DNA from: Cecembia rubra
GTDB lineage: Bacteria; Bacteroidota; Bacteroidia; Cytophagales; Cyclobacteriaceae
Reading direction: 5' to 3'
Assembly: GCF_003014575.1 (NCBI RefSeq)
Contig: NZ_PYGF01000001.1
Span: 496,001-560,000 of the forward strand
DNA: 64,000 nt
The notes under the pieces were generated by a model. The model was not told the origin of the DNA, did not search any database, and saw only the letters and a program-made list of their open reading frames with translations. Position 1 is the first letter of the stretch. Each line of letters begins with the position of its first letter. Positions 27,421 to 36,784 of this stretch are shown piece after piece. The translations under genes were made by a program, and so were the position numbers.

Positions 27421-28377
27421 ATGAAAAATAAATTCTTTAAAAGTCCGATGAAGTCCTTAATGGCAATGTTCTTGGTTTTATTTGCTGTAGCATGTAACCA
27501 AATGGAAGATGTTCAACCATCTTTAGAAAATGAATTAATAATTAACTCCAACTCAAGTTTATTTGAGTTTAATGAATCCATTGGTGCTCCAATTTTTTGG
27601 GAGGGAATGAGAGGACCTGTCAAAGGTGGGAATTTGGAATGTTCAGATCTTCCAAACAGTTATGCTTTTACCACAGGAAGAAACAATTATGATCCGGTTA
27701 CAGGCACATTTGAAAAACCTTGGCCGGCTGGCTTTACTGTAAATGTAATTAACAACAAGTTTGTGGAATGGTCTTACACTGCACCTGATGCCAATTCTTG
27801 CTTAGGAACAATGGCCGTGATTGTTAAAGGTGGTCCAGGTCATAATGTATATACCATCAATGGTGCAACTTCTGGATCCGGACTTACGGCACCTTTGGTA
27901 GGCAAGGGCAATATTGCAGACCTGAGTAACCTTACTTTTTGCTACAATTTAGTCCCTTGCCAAGATGAAGCAGAATGTGAAAATGATACGGCTTTTGCTG
28001 GTGAAAGTGGTCAAATGCTAAATAATAAGGGATGGTACTATTTAATGACTTTGGATCATAATTATTCCGCTACTAACACACTTTGGGCCGGACAAAATAA
28101 AGCAGCTGGTACTGTTAGCATTCATCCTAAAAATGGAAATTCCAACATCCTTGTAGTTGAAATTAACCTTGCAGCTGGATTCACACTTCAGACAGGTGAT
28201 AATTGGTATGTACATGGTTATACATCAGCACCATCAGAAAGACCAAAAGGAGGTCAGCAAGGCAGTGCTGTAACCTGGAGTAAAGGAGAAGCATCAAGCG
28301 CACCTATTACAGTTGAGGTTAACAGAAACAGCGCAACAATCTTTGCTGTGCATGTTAACGTGAAAGAATGTAAATAA
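27421..28377 (+). CDS. Lipoprotein of unknown function
   Basis: 318 residues; I do not recognise a domain. A lipoprotein signal is visible (LVLFAVAC, Cys C25), so the protein is anchored in the envelope. The mature part divides in two: residues about 50-185, rich in Gly, Asn and aromatic residues with cysteines (LECSDLPNSYAF, DANSCLG, LTFCYNLVPCQDEAEC), and residues about 190-318, a predicted beta-rich domain (GWYYLMTLDHNYSATNTLWAGQN, VSIHPKNGNSNILVVEINL, DNWYVHGY, VNRNSATIFAVHVNVKECK). The repeated CxxxxxC pairs suggest disulfides. Monocistronic, with a good promoter and a terminator, hence probably well expressed. Confidence 0.75.
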   Translation: MKNKFFKSPMKSLMAMFLVLFAVACNQMEDVQPSLENELIINSNSSLFEFNESIGAPIFWEGMRGPVKGGNLECSDLPNSYAFTTGRNNYDPVTGTFEKPWPAGFTVNVINNKFVEWSYTAPDANSCLGTMAVIVKGGPGHNVYTINGATSGSGLTAPLVGKGNIADLSNLTFCYNLVPCQDEAECENDTAFAGESGQMLNNKGWYYLMTLDHNYSATNTLWAGQNKAAGTVSIHPKNGNSNILVVEINLAAGFTLQTGDNWYVHGYTSAPSERPKGGQQGSAVTWSKGEASSAPITVEVNRNSATIFAVHVNVKECK

Positions 28378-28397
28378 CCTGTTTCAAAACTTTACTT

Positions 28398-28434
28398 AAA
28401 ATAGGCTGTCCCGATTATAAGGACAGCTTATTTA
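28398..28434 (+). terminator. Terminator after the unknown lipoprotein gene
   Basis: AATAGGCTGTCC and GGACAGCTTATT form a stem with one mismatch around CGATTATAA, followed by TTAATTT. It lies 20 bases after the stop and shares GGCTGTC/GACAGC with the hairpin at 37861. Confidence 0.75.
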
Positions 28435-28510
28435 ATTTATAATGCTTAATAATCAAGAATACTGCAATACAAGCCATAAACTATTATTTTTTACCTGCAT
28501 AGCCTTGTTT

Positions 28511-29635
28511 TCATTTTGGATTGAGTATTTTTTGAATCTGAGTCAAAAATCTTTTTTCTTCACTGGGCCAAGTCAATTCATATGTGCTCTTTCCATTGAA
28601 ATAGGATTTACTTAAAAAATTTCTGAAGTGATTTTGGGCATTTTGAAGATCTTTAAAGTCTATTTCCATTCCTCCTCCATATTGGTCAACTAATTCCCTC
28701 CATTTCGTATTTGGACTAAAAATCACCGGTTTGCCCAATGCAAGGCATTCATAAAGTTTGCTGGGAATTTTAGGACTGATGCTGGGAATTTGATGATAGG
28801 GCAACAGCACAATATCAGACGTACCATAAGCGCCTAAAATCCTTTCATAGGAAATGGGTTGATAGGAAATTTCTAATTCAATTCCCTTTATTCCTTTCGA
28901 CATTTCAATAAGCTTCTCCCTATAAGTAGAAATGGGGCAATGGCCTATGATTAGTAGAGAAATTTCGGGAAAGGTATGTTGTAGTATTATAAACCATTGC
29001 AAGGCTTCCCTTATTCCATAGACCTCGGTGATGGTTCCAGAAATCAAAAAGCGTAATTTGGGAAGATTTAAACGCTTATTGGGAATGATTTCTGGGACAT
29101 AACCATAAAATTTATTTTCAAGAATTGTATTGGGATGAAAGGCTGGCTTTTCGTAAATATAACATTGTTCAGAAAATATAAAATGTTCAAAATAACCTTT
29201 TCCAAAATATTCAATAACCTGAATCAGGGTTTTTGCAAACCATTTTCTAATCCCTTGTGAAGTTCGGTTATATGAAATGTTTAAAGTATAATTTTCCTGA
29301 ACATCATATACCAATTTGCCTCCAAATAAGAATTTACATAAAACAGCAGCTGGAATGAATTCCCAGGTACAAATGATGCAAAGTCTGGGTCTTTCATTTC
29401 TATATACTTTGTAAAAAACATACGAGGCCAAAATTCTGGAAAGCCCTTTCCTTTTTTCTAAAAAGAGAGGATGAAACTTTATATTTTTTTCATCATCCTC
29501 ATTTTTTATTGAAAATCCTATGATGTTTATCAGGTATTTATTTGTTTCACGCAGTGAAAGTCCAAACCTATAATATGCCCTTGGATCTTTAAGGGGTTTT
29601 AGCGTAGAAGCTATCAAAACAGGAATGGAATGCAT
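28511..29635 (-). CDS. GT-B-fold glycosyltransferase (GT4-like)
   Basis: 374 residues without signal peptide. The N-terminal half shows alternating strands and helices with RLCIICTWEFIPAAVL and GGKLVYDVQENYTLN; the C-terminal nucleotide-sugar domain begins at about residue 205 with LRFLISGTITEVYGIREAL, then LLIIGHCP, and has the sugar-nucleotide signature IPSKLYECLALGKPVIFSPN (Glu in LYEC) followed by YGGGMEIDF. This fits retaining GT4-type enzymes that build surface polysaccharide or glycolipid. No other polysaccharide genes are near. Only 15 bases separate its start from that of dapD on the other strand, so promoter elements must lie within the coding regions. Confidence 0.82.
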   Translation of the reverse strand: MHSIPVLIASTLKPLKDPRAYYRFGLSLRETNKYLINIIGFSIKNEDDEKNIKFHPLFLEKRKGLSRILASYVFYKVYRNERPRLCIICTWEFIPAAVLCKFLFGGKLVYDVQENYTLNISYNRTSQGIRKWFAKTLIQVIEYFGKGYFEHFIFSEQCYIYEKPAFHPNTILENKFYGYVPEIIPNKRLNLPKLRFLISGTITEVYGIREALQWFIILQHTFPEISLLIIGHCPISTYREKLIEMSKGIKGIELEISYQPISYERILGAYGTSDIVLLPYHQIPSISPKIPSKLYECLALGKPVIFSPNTKWRELVDQYGGGMEIDFKDLQNAQNHFRNFLSKSYFNGKSTYELTWPSEEKRFLTQIQKILNPK

Positions 29636-29650
29636 GGATATTAAGTTAAC

Positions 29651-30484
29651 ATGAATATGACCAAAAATATGGAATTACAATCTATTATTGAAAATGCCTG
29701 GGAAAACAGGGAACTCTTAAAAGAAAAGGACGTTGAAATCGCCATTAAAACCGTAATCAGTGATCTCGATAGCGGAACTTTGAGAGTGGCGCAGCCATTA
29801 GAGAACGGACAATGGAAGGTCAATGACTGGGTAAAAAAAGCTGTAATTCTTTATTTCCCAATCCAAAAAATGCATACAATTGAGGTCGGTCCTTTCGAAT
29901 TTCATGATAAAATGGCACTGAAAACAAATTATGCCAAACAAGGTGTAAGGGTTGTTCCTCATGCTGTAGCCCGCTATGGTGCATACCTAGCAAGCGGCGT
30001 AGTTATGATGCCATCTTATGTAAATATCGGTGCTTATGTAGATAGTGGCACGATGGTTGATACATGGGCAACAGTCGGTTCTTGTGCTCAGATTGGAAAA
30101 AATGTCCACCTCAGTGGGGGTGTAGGTATAGGTGGTGTTTTGGAACCTGTACAGGCTGCTCCCGTAATAGTAGAAGATGGTGCATTTATCGGTTCAAGGG
30201 CCATTATCGTTGAAGGGGTAAGGATAGGCAAAGAGGCGGTAATTGGAGCAGGTGTAACATTGACAGCCAGTTCCAAAATTATAGATGTTACAGGTTCGGA
30301 GCCTAAGGAATACAAGGGTTATGTACCCGAAAGGTCTGTAGTAATTCCAGGCTCATTGACCAAAAAATTCCCTGCAGGTGAATTTCAGGTTCCTTGTGCA
30401 CTAATTATTGGACAAAGAAAGGCTTCAACTGATCTTAAAACTTCCTTGAACGATGCATTAAGAGAAAATAATGTAGCCGTTTAA
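29651..30484 (+). CDS. dapD: 2,3,4,5-tetrahydropyridine-2,6-dicarboxylate N-succinyltransferase
   Basis: 277 residues, standard for DapD. A helical N-terminal part (1-95) precedes a left-handed beta-helix of hexapeptide repeats (about 100-240): VVPHAVARYGAYLASGVVMMPSYVNIGAYVDSG (given here as the region of residues 99-132), TMVDTWATVGSCAQIGKNV and VIVEDGAFIGSRAIIVEGV. It catalyses succinylation of tetrahydrodipicolinate in the succinylase branch of lysine/diaminopimelate synthesis, in the cytoplasm. In-frame ATGs at 29657 and 29669 are alternatives; homologues usually begin near MELQSIIENAW, so the true start may be 29669. Followed 12 bases later by a TPR lipoprotein gene. Confidence 0.95.
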   Translation: MNMTKNMELQSIIENAWENRELLKEKDVEIAIKTVISDLDSGTLRVAQPLENGQWKVNDWVKKAVILYFPIQKMHTIEVGPFEFHDKMALKTNYAKQGVRVVPHAVARYGAYLASGVVMMPSYVNIGAYVDSGTMVDTWATVGSCAQIGKNVHLSGGVGIGGVLEPVQAAPVIVEDGAFIGSRAIIVEGVRIGKEAVIGAGVTLTASSKIIDVTGSEPKEYKGYVPERSVVIPGSLTKKFPAGEFQVPCALIIGQRKASTDLKTSLNDALRENNVAV

Positions 30485-30496
30485 AAATAATTGATA

Positions 30497-31099
30497 ATGA
30501 GAGTAATTCAGTGGGGTTTTGCCTCCCTTATAGGCATTATGTTCTTATTTTCTTGTTCTAATAAGGAATACAATAAAGGCGATGCTTTTTTCACCCAGGG
30601 AGCTTATGAAGAAGCCATAGCAGCATACGATGGATTTCTGGCATCTAACCCTAGAAATGTCAAAGCCCTTTATAATAGAGGTAGGGCCTATGAAGAGTTG
30701 GGTCAGTTTGAAAATGCAGAAAGAGATTTTCTAAACGCATTGGAACAGGACAGAAAAAATACACAAATTCTTTTAAGTCTTTCAAATATTTACCAAAAAC
30801 AAAAGAGGCACAGTAATGCTTTACTTTATGCAGAATATGCAGTAGAAGTTCCGGGGGCACCTGCTATGGCTTATTTCATGAAAGGAAGGGCAATGCACCA
30901 ATTGGGTAATACCAATGAGGCTTACAAGGAATACAGTACTGCCATCAAAATGGATAAGGATTTTGGAATGGCCTATTATTATAGAGGAATGCTTAAATTA
31001 GCGACCGACAGAAAAAAATCCGGTTGTGATGATCTAAGGGCTGCCTTAAAACTGAATTACAATGAGGCCAATGAAGCCATCAATAAATATTGCAACTAA
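30497..31099 (+). CDS. Tetratricopeptide-repeat lipoprotein
   Basis: 200 residues from the ATG at 30497 (a TTG at 30491 would add two). The lipobox FLFSC gives Cys C20. The mature protein consists of TPR units: GDAFFTQGAYEEAIAAYDGFL, KALYNRGRAYEELGQFENAE, TQILLSLSNIYQKQKRHSNAL, AYFMKGRAMHQLGNTNEAYKE and AYYYRGMLKLATDRKKSG (each listed fragment is part of a 34-residue repeat). The repeats are protein-interaction scaffolds; partners unknown. It follows dapD by 12 bases and a strong terminator closes the unit, so the two are cotranscribed although they act in different compartments. Confidence 0.88.
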   Translation: MRVIQWGFASLIGIMFLFSCSNKEYNKGDAFFTQGAYEEAIAAYDGFLASNPRNVKALYNRGRAYEELGQFENAERDFLNALEQDRKNTQILLSLSNIYQKQKRHSNALLYAEYAVEVPGAPAMAYFMKGRAMHQLGNTNEAYKEYSTAIKMDKDFGMAYYYRGMLKLATDRKKSGCDDLRAALKLNYNEANEAINKYCN

Positions 31100-31130
31100 A
31101 AAAGGCCGGAAATTCCGGCCTTTTTTTTTT
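31098..31130 (+). terminator. Strong Rho-independent terminator of the dapD unit
   Basis: AAAGGCCGGAA and TTCCGGCCTTT form a nearly uninterrupted stem followed by ten T. It overlaps the last base of the TPR gene stop codon region and is the strongest terminator in the window. Confidence 0.92.
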
Positions 31131-31384
31131 AAACATAAACTGGATTTTCCAAATGGAAATGCCTTTGCAGTGCACTAAAAACTTTTTCAATAAAATCCCG
31201 CAAATATTTTCTAAATTTTAAAGCAACACTATAAGCCAATTGCCATAACTATCTTATTATCAATAATCTAATTAAAAAGATACGTTATAAGTAAAGGGCT
31301 CCATTTGAGCATATTCGAACAAAATAATCAAAACAAGATATCGGTTTCATAAAAACTTTTTGCTTCTTCCAATTTTCTCTACTC

Positions 31385-32722
31385 TTACCCCACTTTAAAG
31401 TTTACATCTTCTTTCAATGATTTTTTTGAAACATAATCTTTGGGCAGATGTTTTAACAAATCCTTCTTGAACTTATGAAAATCTACAGTTATGGTATGCC
31501 TGGGAGTGGAAATTTGATGATAGTGTGGTTTTTTCACTTCCAGTTCACACAATTCCTCTATGTTTTTAGGCCTGGACCATTTCCCTGCCAACTCTCTGGC
31601 CATTATTTTTGACTGAAGTTCAGCACCAGGCCAAATACAGCCCAAAGGCTGGAACATCCCAATAAAATATAGGTTTCTATACTTGGGATGGAACATTTTT
31701 AAGTAAAGGGGTACGGGACCGGATTGATAATTTATAAAATCCTTATCAAAGAATGGATGGGACAGGTAATATCCGGTACAGGCGATAATGCTATCGTATT
31801 CTTCTTCCAGGCCATTTTCGAAAATCACTTTCTTTCCTTCAAATCTTTTGATATCCAATCTTGGCTTGACTTTACCATGACGGATTTTATACAAAAGTTC
31901 ATCATTGATTGTAGGATGTGTTTCTCCAAATTTAGTCTCAACCTTCCTTAGACCATAAAGGGAATTATCTCCTACCATGATATTGAGCAACAGGTCAAAG
32001 AAATAACTTCTGATCTTCAATGGGATCCAAGAACTTCTTTCTCCGATTTTATCGGAAGGTTTGCCAAAAAAGAATTTAGGAATTATCCTATATCCTCTTC
32101 TCCAGGAAATTGCAGTCATTTCACTTACCCTGCTGGTTTCTACTGCTACATCGCAAGCAGAATTACCTCCTCCAATGACCAAAACCCTTTTTCCTTCAAA
32201 GGGGGCGGCTTTTTTGAAAGAATGAGAATGAAGGAATTCTCCTGTAAAATTTCCGGGATATTCAGGCCATCTTGGATTCCAGTGGTGACCATTACATACT
32301 ACCAGATCCGAAAAAATCTCTGTATTTCTGATTCCAGCTGATTCTGTCGTAACTTCCCATTTTCCTTCATTTATCCATTTGCAATGGATAATAAGCGTAT
32401 TGAAACGGATATGTGGATACAAATTGAATTTGCTGGCATAAGCCTGGAAATATCTTCTCAGTTCATTATGGGAAGGATAATCAGAGGTCAGCGGGTCAAA
32501 ATCATCGAATGTAAAATCCTCATATTGTGATAAAGTTTTGGAGCTGATAATATGGGTGGTCTCAAAAACACTGGAATGAGATTCATTATCACTGTAGATC
32601 CAATTACCCCCAACGTCTGAATTTATATCATAGGCCACAGCGTCCAGTCCTTGATCTAAGAGATTTTTCAAGGCCGTTATTCCGGAAGGCCCTGTACCAA
32701 TGACGGCAATTTTTTTAGACAT
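31385..32722 (-). CDS. Flavin-containing monooxygenase-like (NAD(P)/FAD-dependent) oxidoreductase
   Basis: 445 residues with an N-terminal FAD-binding motif IAVIGTGPSGITAL (GxGxxG at 8-13) and a second nucleotide motif VLVIGGGNSACDVAVE near residue 185. Between them FTGEFLHSHSFK matches the flavin monooxygenase fingerprint FxGxxxHxxxF/Y. A third conserved stretch, DSIIACTGYYLSHPF, precedes the C-terminal domain. Family members add oxygen to soft nucleophiles (N or S) using NADPH; the substrate is not evident. The start overlaps the 3' end of the Sir2 gene by eight bases, so the two are translationally coupled. Confidence 0.9.
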   Translation of the reverse strand: MSKKIAVIGTGPSGITALKNLLDQGLDAVAYDINSDVGGNWIYSDNESHSSVFETTHIISSKTLSQYEDFTFDDFDPLTSDYPSHNELRRYFQAYASKFNLYPHIRFNTLIIHCKWINEGKWEVTTESAGIRNTEIFSDLVVCNGHHWNPRWPEYPGNFTGEFLHSHSFKKAAPFEGKRVLVIGGGNSACDVAVETSRVSEMTAISWRRGYRIIPKFFFGKPSDKIGERSSWIPLKIRSYFFDLLLNIMVGDNSLYGLRKVETKFGETHPTINDELLYKIRHGKVKPRLDIKRFEGKKVIFENGLEEEYDSIIACTGYYLSHPFFDKDFINYQSGPVPLYLKMFHPKYRNLYFIGMFQPLGCIWPGAELQSKIMARELAGKWSRPKNIEELCELEVKKPHYHQISTPRHTITVDFHKFKKDLLKHLPKDYVSKKSLKEDVNFKVG

Positions 32723-33413
32723 AATTTAATCTGATTTCCTCGGACATGATTTTCGTTCCCACAGATGCGGGAGCCTCAATTTTTTTTAAATTTCCAATGA
32801 ACCCCGTTTCGGGTACTTTAACATCAATGATGTATTTGCAGATAGATTGCTTGGCGTATTGAATCAATCCTGCAGCAGGGTAGACCAATAGGGAAGTTCC
32901 AATCACTACAAAAATATCTGCCTCCATAGCGGCATCAATGGCAGGCTCCATCATAGGCACCATTTCCCCGAACCACACGATAAAGGGTCTGAGTTGACTC
33001 CCTTTTTCACATTTGTCTCCAATATTGATTTCCCAACCATCCATTTCGTATACCAGAGAGGGATCCAAGGTACTTTGGGATTTCAGAATCTCTCCATGCA
33101 GATGGATGATTTTAGAGGAACCTGCCTTTTCATGTAAATTATCAATATTTTGGGTAATTATTGTAACATCAAAATGTTCCTCTAACCTGGCCAATTCCAG
33201 GTGAGCTTCATTGGGTTGGCAGTTCAATACCTGTTTTCTCCTTTGGTTGTAAAAATCCAAGACCAATTTCCTATTTTTTCTCCAACCTTCCGGTGAAGCC
33301 ACTTCCATGATGTCATGTCCTTCCCACAATCCCCCAGCATCACGGAAAGTACTTATTCCACTCTCGGCAGAGATGCCTGCTCCGGTCAAAACAACTAGTT
33401 TCCTTTTATTCAT
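32715..33413 (-). CDS. cobB: Sir2-family NAD-dependent protein deacylase (CobB type, lacking zinc cysteines)
   Basis: 232 residues. NAD-binding motifs GAGIS (11-15) and TQNIDNLH (87-94), the catalytic His H106 in HLHGE and GTSLLVYPAAGL are intact. Y55 and R58 in FYNQRR match the Tyr-xx-Arg pair that gives sirtuin-5/CobB enzymes a taste for succinyl- or malonyl-lysine. In the small domain only C135 remains where two CxxC pairs normally hold zinc (KSQSTLDPSLVYEMDG and DKCEKGSQ), so structural zinc is probably absent. It is the first gene of a two-gene unit with the monooxygenase. Deacylase activity is likely from the intact core. Confidence 0.92.
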   Translation of the reverse strand: MNKRKLVVLTGAGISAESGISTFRDAGGLWEGHDIMEVASPEGWRKNRKLVLDFYNQRRKQVLNCQPNEAHLELARLEEHFDVTIITQNIDNLHEKAGSSKIIHLHGEILKSQSTLDPSLVYEMDGWEINIGDKCEKGSQLRPFIVWFGEMVPMMEPAIDAAMEADIFVVIGTSLLVYPAAGLIQYAKQSICKYIIDVKVPETGFIGNLKKIEAPASVGTKIMSEEIRLNYV

Positions 33414-33601
33414 CGGTATTTTGCCAATGATCTAAAGGTAACAAATCAGCATTTTTTACCCAAAATTTTTTACTTTCAAAAAATTAGTTTGTAAGCTGAA
33501 AAATAGATGAATATTAAATGAACTTTTCATCATTGATGTAAAAAATTCATTGTATGCTCCTAGATTTATACTTGGAGCTTGAATTATTTAAGTCGTATAA
33601 T

Positions 33602-35923
33602 TTATGCTTTCTTTTTAATGAACTTTCCCTTTTTCTTATCCTGCGGATTCTCAATGATTTCAATGGTTTCAGCATAAGTTAAGCTTTCAGCTTCTTTACC
33701 CTTTGGAATCTTGAAATTGTTTTTGCCAAACTTGATGTAAGGACCCCAGCGTCCATTCAAAATTTGGATTTCAGGATTTTCTTCAAAGGTTTTGATATGC
33801 TTTTTCTCATCTGCATCCCTTTTTTCTTCGATGAGTTGAATTGCCTCACTTTCAGTTATGGCCAGTGGATCCTGACCTTTTTTAAGGGAAACAAACTTTC
33901 CGTCATGCCGCACATAGGGACCAAATTTACCAACCCCTACCACCATCTTCTTTCCTTCAAATTCACCGACTTCCCTTGGAAGCTTAAACAGATCCAAGGC
34001 CTCATCCAGGGTAATATTTTCTATGAATTGCCCCTTTTTCATACTTGCAAACTGCTTTTCTTCATCCTCCTGATCACCAATTTGAACAAGAGGACCAAAT
34101 CTTCCTAATCGTGCAATTACAGGTTTGCCGGTTTTGGGATCTTTGCCCAATTCCCTAGAACTGTTGATTTCAGCTCTTGCCACATTAGCAGTTTCCTCTA
34201 CCCGGACATGGAATTTACCATAGAAATTCTCAATCATATCCTGCCAGTCCTGACCTCCCTGGGCGATATCATCAAATTCTTTTTCTACTTTGGCAGTGAA
34301 GGAAAAATCAATAATATTTGGAAAGTGTTCAACCAGAAAATCATTGACCACCATGGCAATATTGGTAGGGAACAATTTGTTTTTATCTGCACCAGTGATT
34401 TCTGTTTTTTCCACTTTCGAAAATCCCTCTTTGGTGATTTTCATTTCAAGATACTTTCTTTCTGTACCTTCTTTCGATTCTTTTATTACATATTCCCTTT
34501 TCTGAATGGTAGAAATTGTAGGAGCATAGGTTGAAGGTCGTCCAATACCCATTTCTTCCAATTTTTTTACTAATGATGCTTCCGTGTACCTCGGTGCTGG
34601 TCGGGAGAAAGTTTCCCTTCCTTTCATTTCAATCAAAGGAAGGACTTGACCTATAAAAAGAGGAGGGAGCAATCCTTTATTTCCATTTTCTTCATCATCC
34701 TGCTCATCATCTGTGCTCTCCAGATAGACTTTAAGAAAACCTTCAAACTTGACAACCTCACCAGTGGCAGAAAGTTTTTCAGGGGTAGTGGAAATTCCGA
34801 TATTGACAACGGTCTTTTCTAATTTGGCATCTGCCATTTGAGAAGCTATTGCCCTTTTCCAGATCAATTCATACAGCCTTTGTTCATTTCTGTCGCCCGA
34901 GACTTCACTTTTGGAAAAATCTGTCGGCCTAATTGCTTCGTGTGCTTCCTGTGCACCTTCCGTTTTATTGGCGTATTTCCTTGGTTGGTGAAAATCAGAT
35001 CCAAATGCAGATATAATTTCATTTTTTGCAGCCTGCATGGCTTCCTCTGAGAGATTGACACTGTCCGTTCTCATATAGGTAATTTTACCTGCTTCGTAAA
35101 GCTTTTGGGCGACGGACATGGTCTGGGCTACAGAAAAATACAATTTACGGCTGGCCTCCTGTTGCAGTGTTGAAGTAGTAAATGGAGGTGCGGGCGATTT
35201 TTTACCTGGCTTGGTTTCCAGATTTTCAATCTCAAATTTTGCCCCAAGACACTTTTTAAGGAATACTTCAGCCTCATCTTTGGTTTCAAATTTCTTAGGA
35301 AGTTCAGCTACGAGGGTTTTTCCTTCAACATCAAAGTGGGCCGTAATACGGAAAGAAGATTTGGATTTAAACTTTTCTATTTCTCTTTCCCTTTCCACGA
35401 TTAATCTAACCGCTACGGACTGAACTCTTCCTGCTGAAAGGCCAGTTTTTATTTTTTTCCAAAGAATTGGAGAAAGCTCAAAACCTACCAATCGGTCAAG
35501 AATCCTTCTTGCCTGCTGGGCATTGACCAGGTCTATGTCAATTTTTCTTGGGTTCTGTATGGCTTTGACGATCGCATTTTTAGTAATTTCCCTAAATACG
35601 ATTCTCTTTGTATTCTCTTCGTTTAGTTTCAGCACTTCTTTGAGGTGCCAGGAAATAGCTTCCCCTTCACGGTCATCGTCACTTGCCAGATATATGGTCT
35701 CAGCGTCTTTTGCCAAACTTTTTAACTGCTTGATCACTTCTTTTTTATCGGGAGTAACCTCATAAGTTGGTTTAAACCTGTTTTGGATATCAATGGCCTT
35801 ATCACCTTTGGGAAGGTCACGGACATGTCCGTAGCTGGAAGCAACTTTAAAGTCTTTTCCTAAATAACCTTCTATAGTTTTGGCCTTGGCAGGCGACTCT
35901 ACGATCACTAATTTTTTTGACAT
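33602..35923 (-). CDS. topA: DNA topoisomerase I (type IA)
   Basis: 773 residues. The TOPRIM domain starts at residue 1 (KKLVIVESPAKAKTIEGYLG, with ASDDDREGEAISWHL further on), followed by RRILDRLVGFELSPILWKKI and LSAGRVQSVAVRL. The catalytic tyrosine lies in GKITYMRTDSVNLS (about residue 290). The C-terminus has no zinc-finger cysteines but carries repeated GRFGPLVQIG, GKFGPYVRHDGKFVSL and GRWGPYIKFG units, the TOPRIM C-terminal repeat form seen in many Bacteroidota and Chlamydiae. It relaxes negative supercoils during transcription and replication. Single gene. Confidence 0.97.
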   Translation of the reverse strand: MSKKLVIVESPAKAKTIEGYLGKDFKVASSYGHVRDLPKGDKAIDIQNRFKPTYEVTPDKKEVIKQLKSLAKDAETIYLASDDDREGEAISWHLKEVLKLNEENTKRIVFREITKNAIVKAIQNPRKIDIDLVNAQQARRILDRLVGFELSPILWKKIKTGLSAGRVQSVAVRLIVEREREIEKFKSKSSFRITAHFDVEGKTLVAELPKKFETKDEAEVFLKKCLGAKFEIENLETKPGKKSPAPPFTTSTLQQEASRKLYFSVAQTMSVAQKLYEAGKITYMRTDSVNLSEEAMQAAKNEIISAFGSDFHQPRKYANKTEGAQEAHEAIRPTDFSKSEVSGDRNEQRLYELIWKRAIASQMADAKLEKTVVNIGISTTPEKLSATGEVVKFEGFLKVYLESTDDEQDDEENGNKGLLPPLFIGQVLPLIEMKGRETFSRPAPRYTEASLVKKLEEMGIGRPSTYAPTISTIQKREYVIKESKEGTERKYLEMKITKEGFSKVEKTEITGADKNKLFPTNIAMVVNDFLVEHFPNIIDFSFTAKVEKEFDDIAQGGQDWQDMIENFYGKFHVRVEETANVARAEINSSRELGKDPKTGKPVIARLGRFGPLVQIGDQEDEEKQFASMKKGQFIENITLDEALDLFKLPREVGEFEGKKMVVGVGKFGPYVRHDGKFVSLKKGQDPLAITESEAIQLIEEKRDADEKKHIKTFEENPEIQILNGRWGPYIKFGKNNFKIPKGKEAESLTYAETIEIIENPQDKKKGKFIKKKA

Positions 35924-36074
35924 AAACGCTGAAATTTAAAGAATGGCCAACTAACACCATCCAAATAAAAACCTAAAAATAGATGGCTAAATATTCCTTT
36001 CCAAATTTAGATGTATTTCATCTGATCTTTGGAAAGATATTTTGTAGGTTTACTCTCTCCAATATTTACCAAAA

Positions 36075-36557
36075 GTGGATACAAAGAAAATTTTATACCT
36101 GCTCCGACATGGAGAAGCTGAACCTGGTATGGGCCAAGTAGGGGACTTTGACCGAAAGCTTACTGAACAGGGTAAAAACCAATTGATGAGATTGGCCAAG
36201 GAGCTTGCCAGGCGAAAACTTCATTTTGATCTAACTGTTTGCAGCAGTGCCAAGCGAACTTTGGAAACAGCAGAAATCATGGCTTCTGAGATTCCATGTA
36301 AAGGCACTTGGTATTCACCTGAATTATATGAAGCTGATCCCAAAATTATCTTACAGGTAATCAATCAGACTGAACGTAATTTCAAAAACTTGATGCTCAT
36401 CGGCCACAATCCTGGTATTTCAGCAGTGGCAACCTTTTTGAGTGGAGACCCGTACCTCAATATGAAACCAGGCATGTTGGTCATATTGGAAATTTATCTT
36501 GATGATTGGGCTTCTGTTGGACAGAATACTGCAAGCTTAATAGAAATCATGCAATAA
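36075..36557 (+). CDS. SixA-type histidine phosphatase
   Basis: 160 residues beginning at a GTG (36075) with MDTKKILYLLRHGEAEPG. The RHG motif carries the phosphate-accepting His, and LMLIGHNPGISAVATFL supplies the second active-site His. This is the short branch-1 histidine phosphatase family; the namesake SixA dephosphorylates a phosphohistidine in a histidine-containing phosphotransfer protein. A signalling role is possible, but small-molecule substrates are not excluded. Isolated gene between topA (divergent) and the arginase-family gene. Confidence 0.87.
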   Translation: MDTKKILYLLRHGEAEPGMGQVGDFDRKLTEQGKNQLMRLAKELARRKLHFDLTVCSSAKRTLETAEIMASEIPCKGTWYSPELYEADPKIILQVINQTERNFKNLMLIGHNPGISAVATFLSGDPYLNMKPGMLVILEIYLDDWASVGQNTASLIEIMQ

Positions 36558-36784
36558 AAATTCAGTAAAGTTTTTAGCTTCTACCAGTCCATTGAAAGCC
36601 GGTTAACTTATCATTAATCACCCTATGATAAAATTTATAAATTTGTGAGCATATTTTCTTACATATCCCAAAATTGAACAAAAATTGCTGGGATGGCTCT
36701 GAAAGATCACTTGAAAACTTTTCTCCAAAAAGATATTTCAACATTACTCCTTCAGAAAAATCCAGCTCCTTTTATTATTTACAT

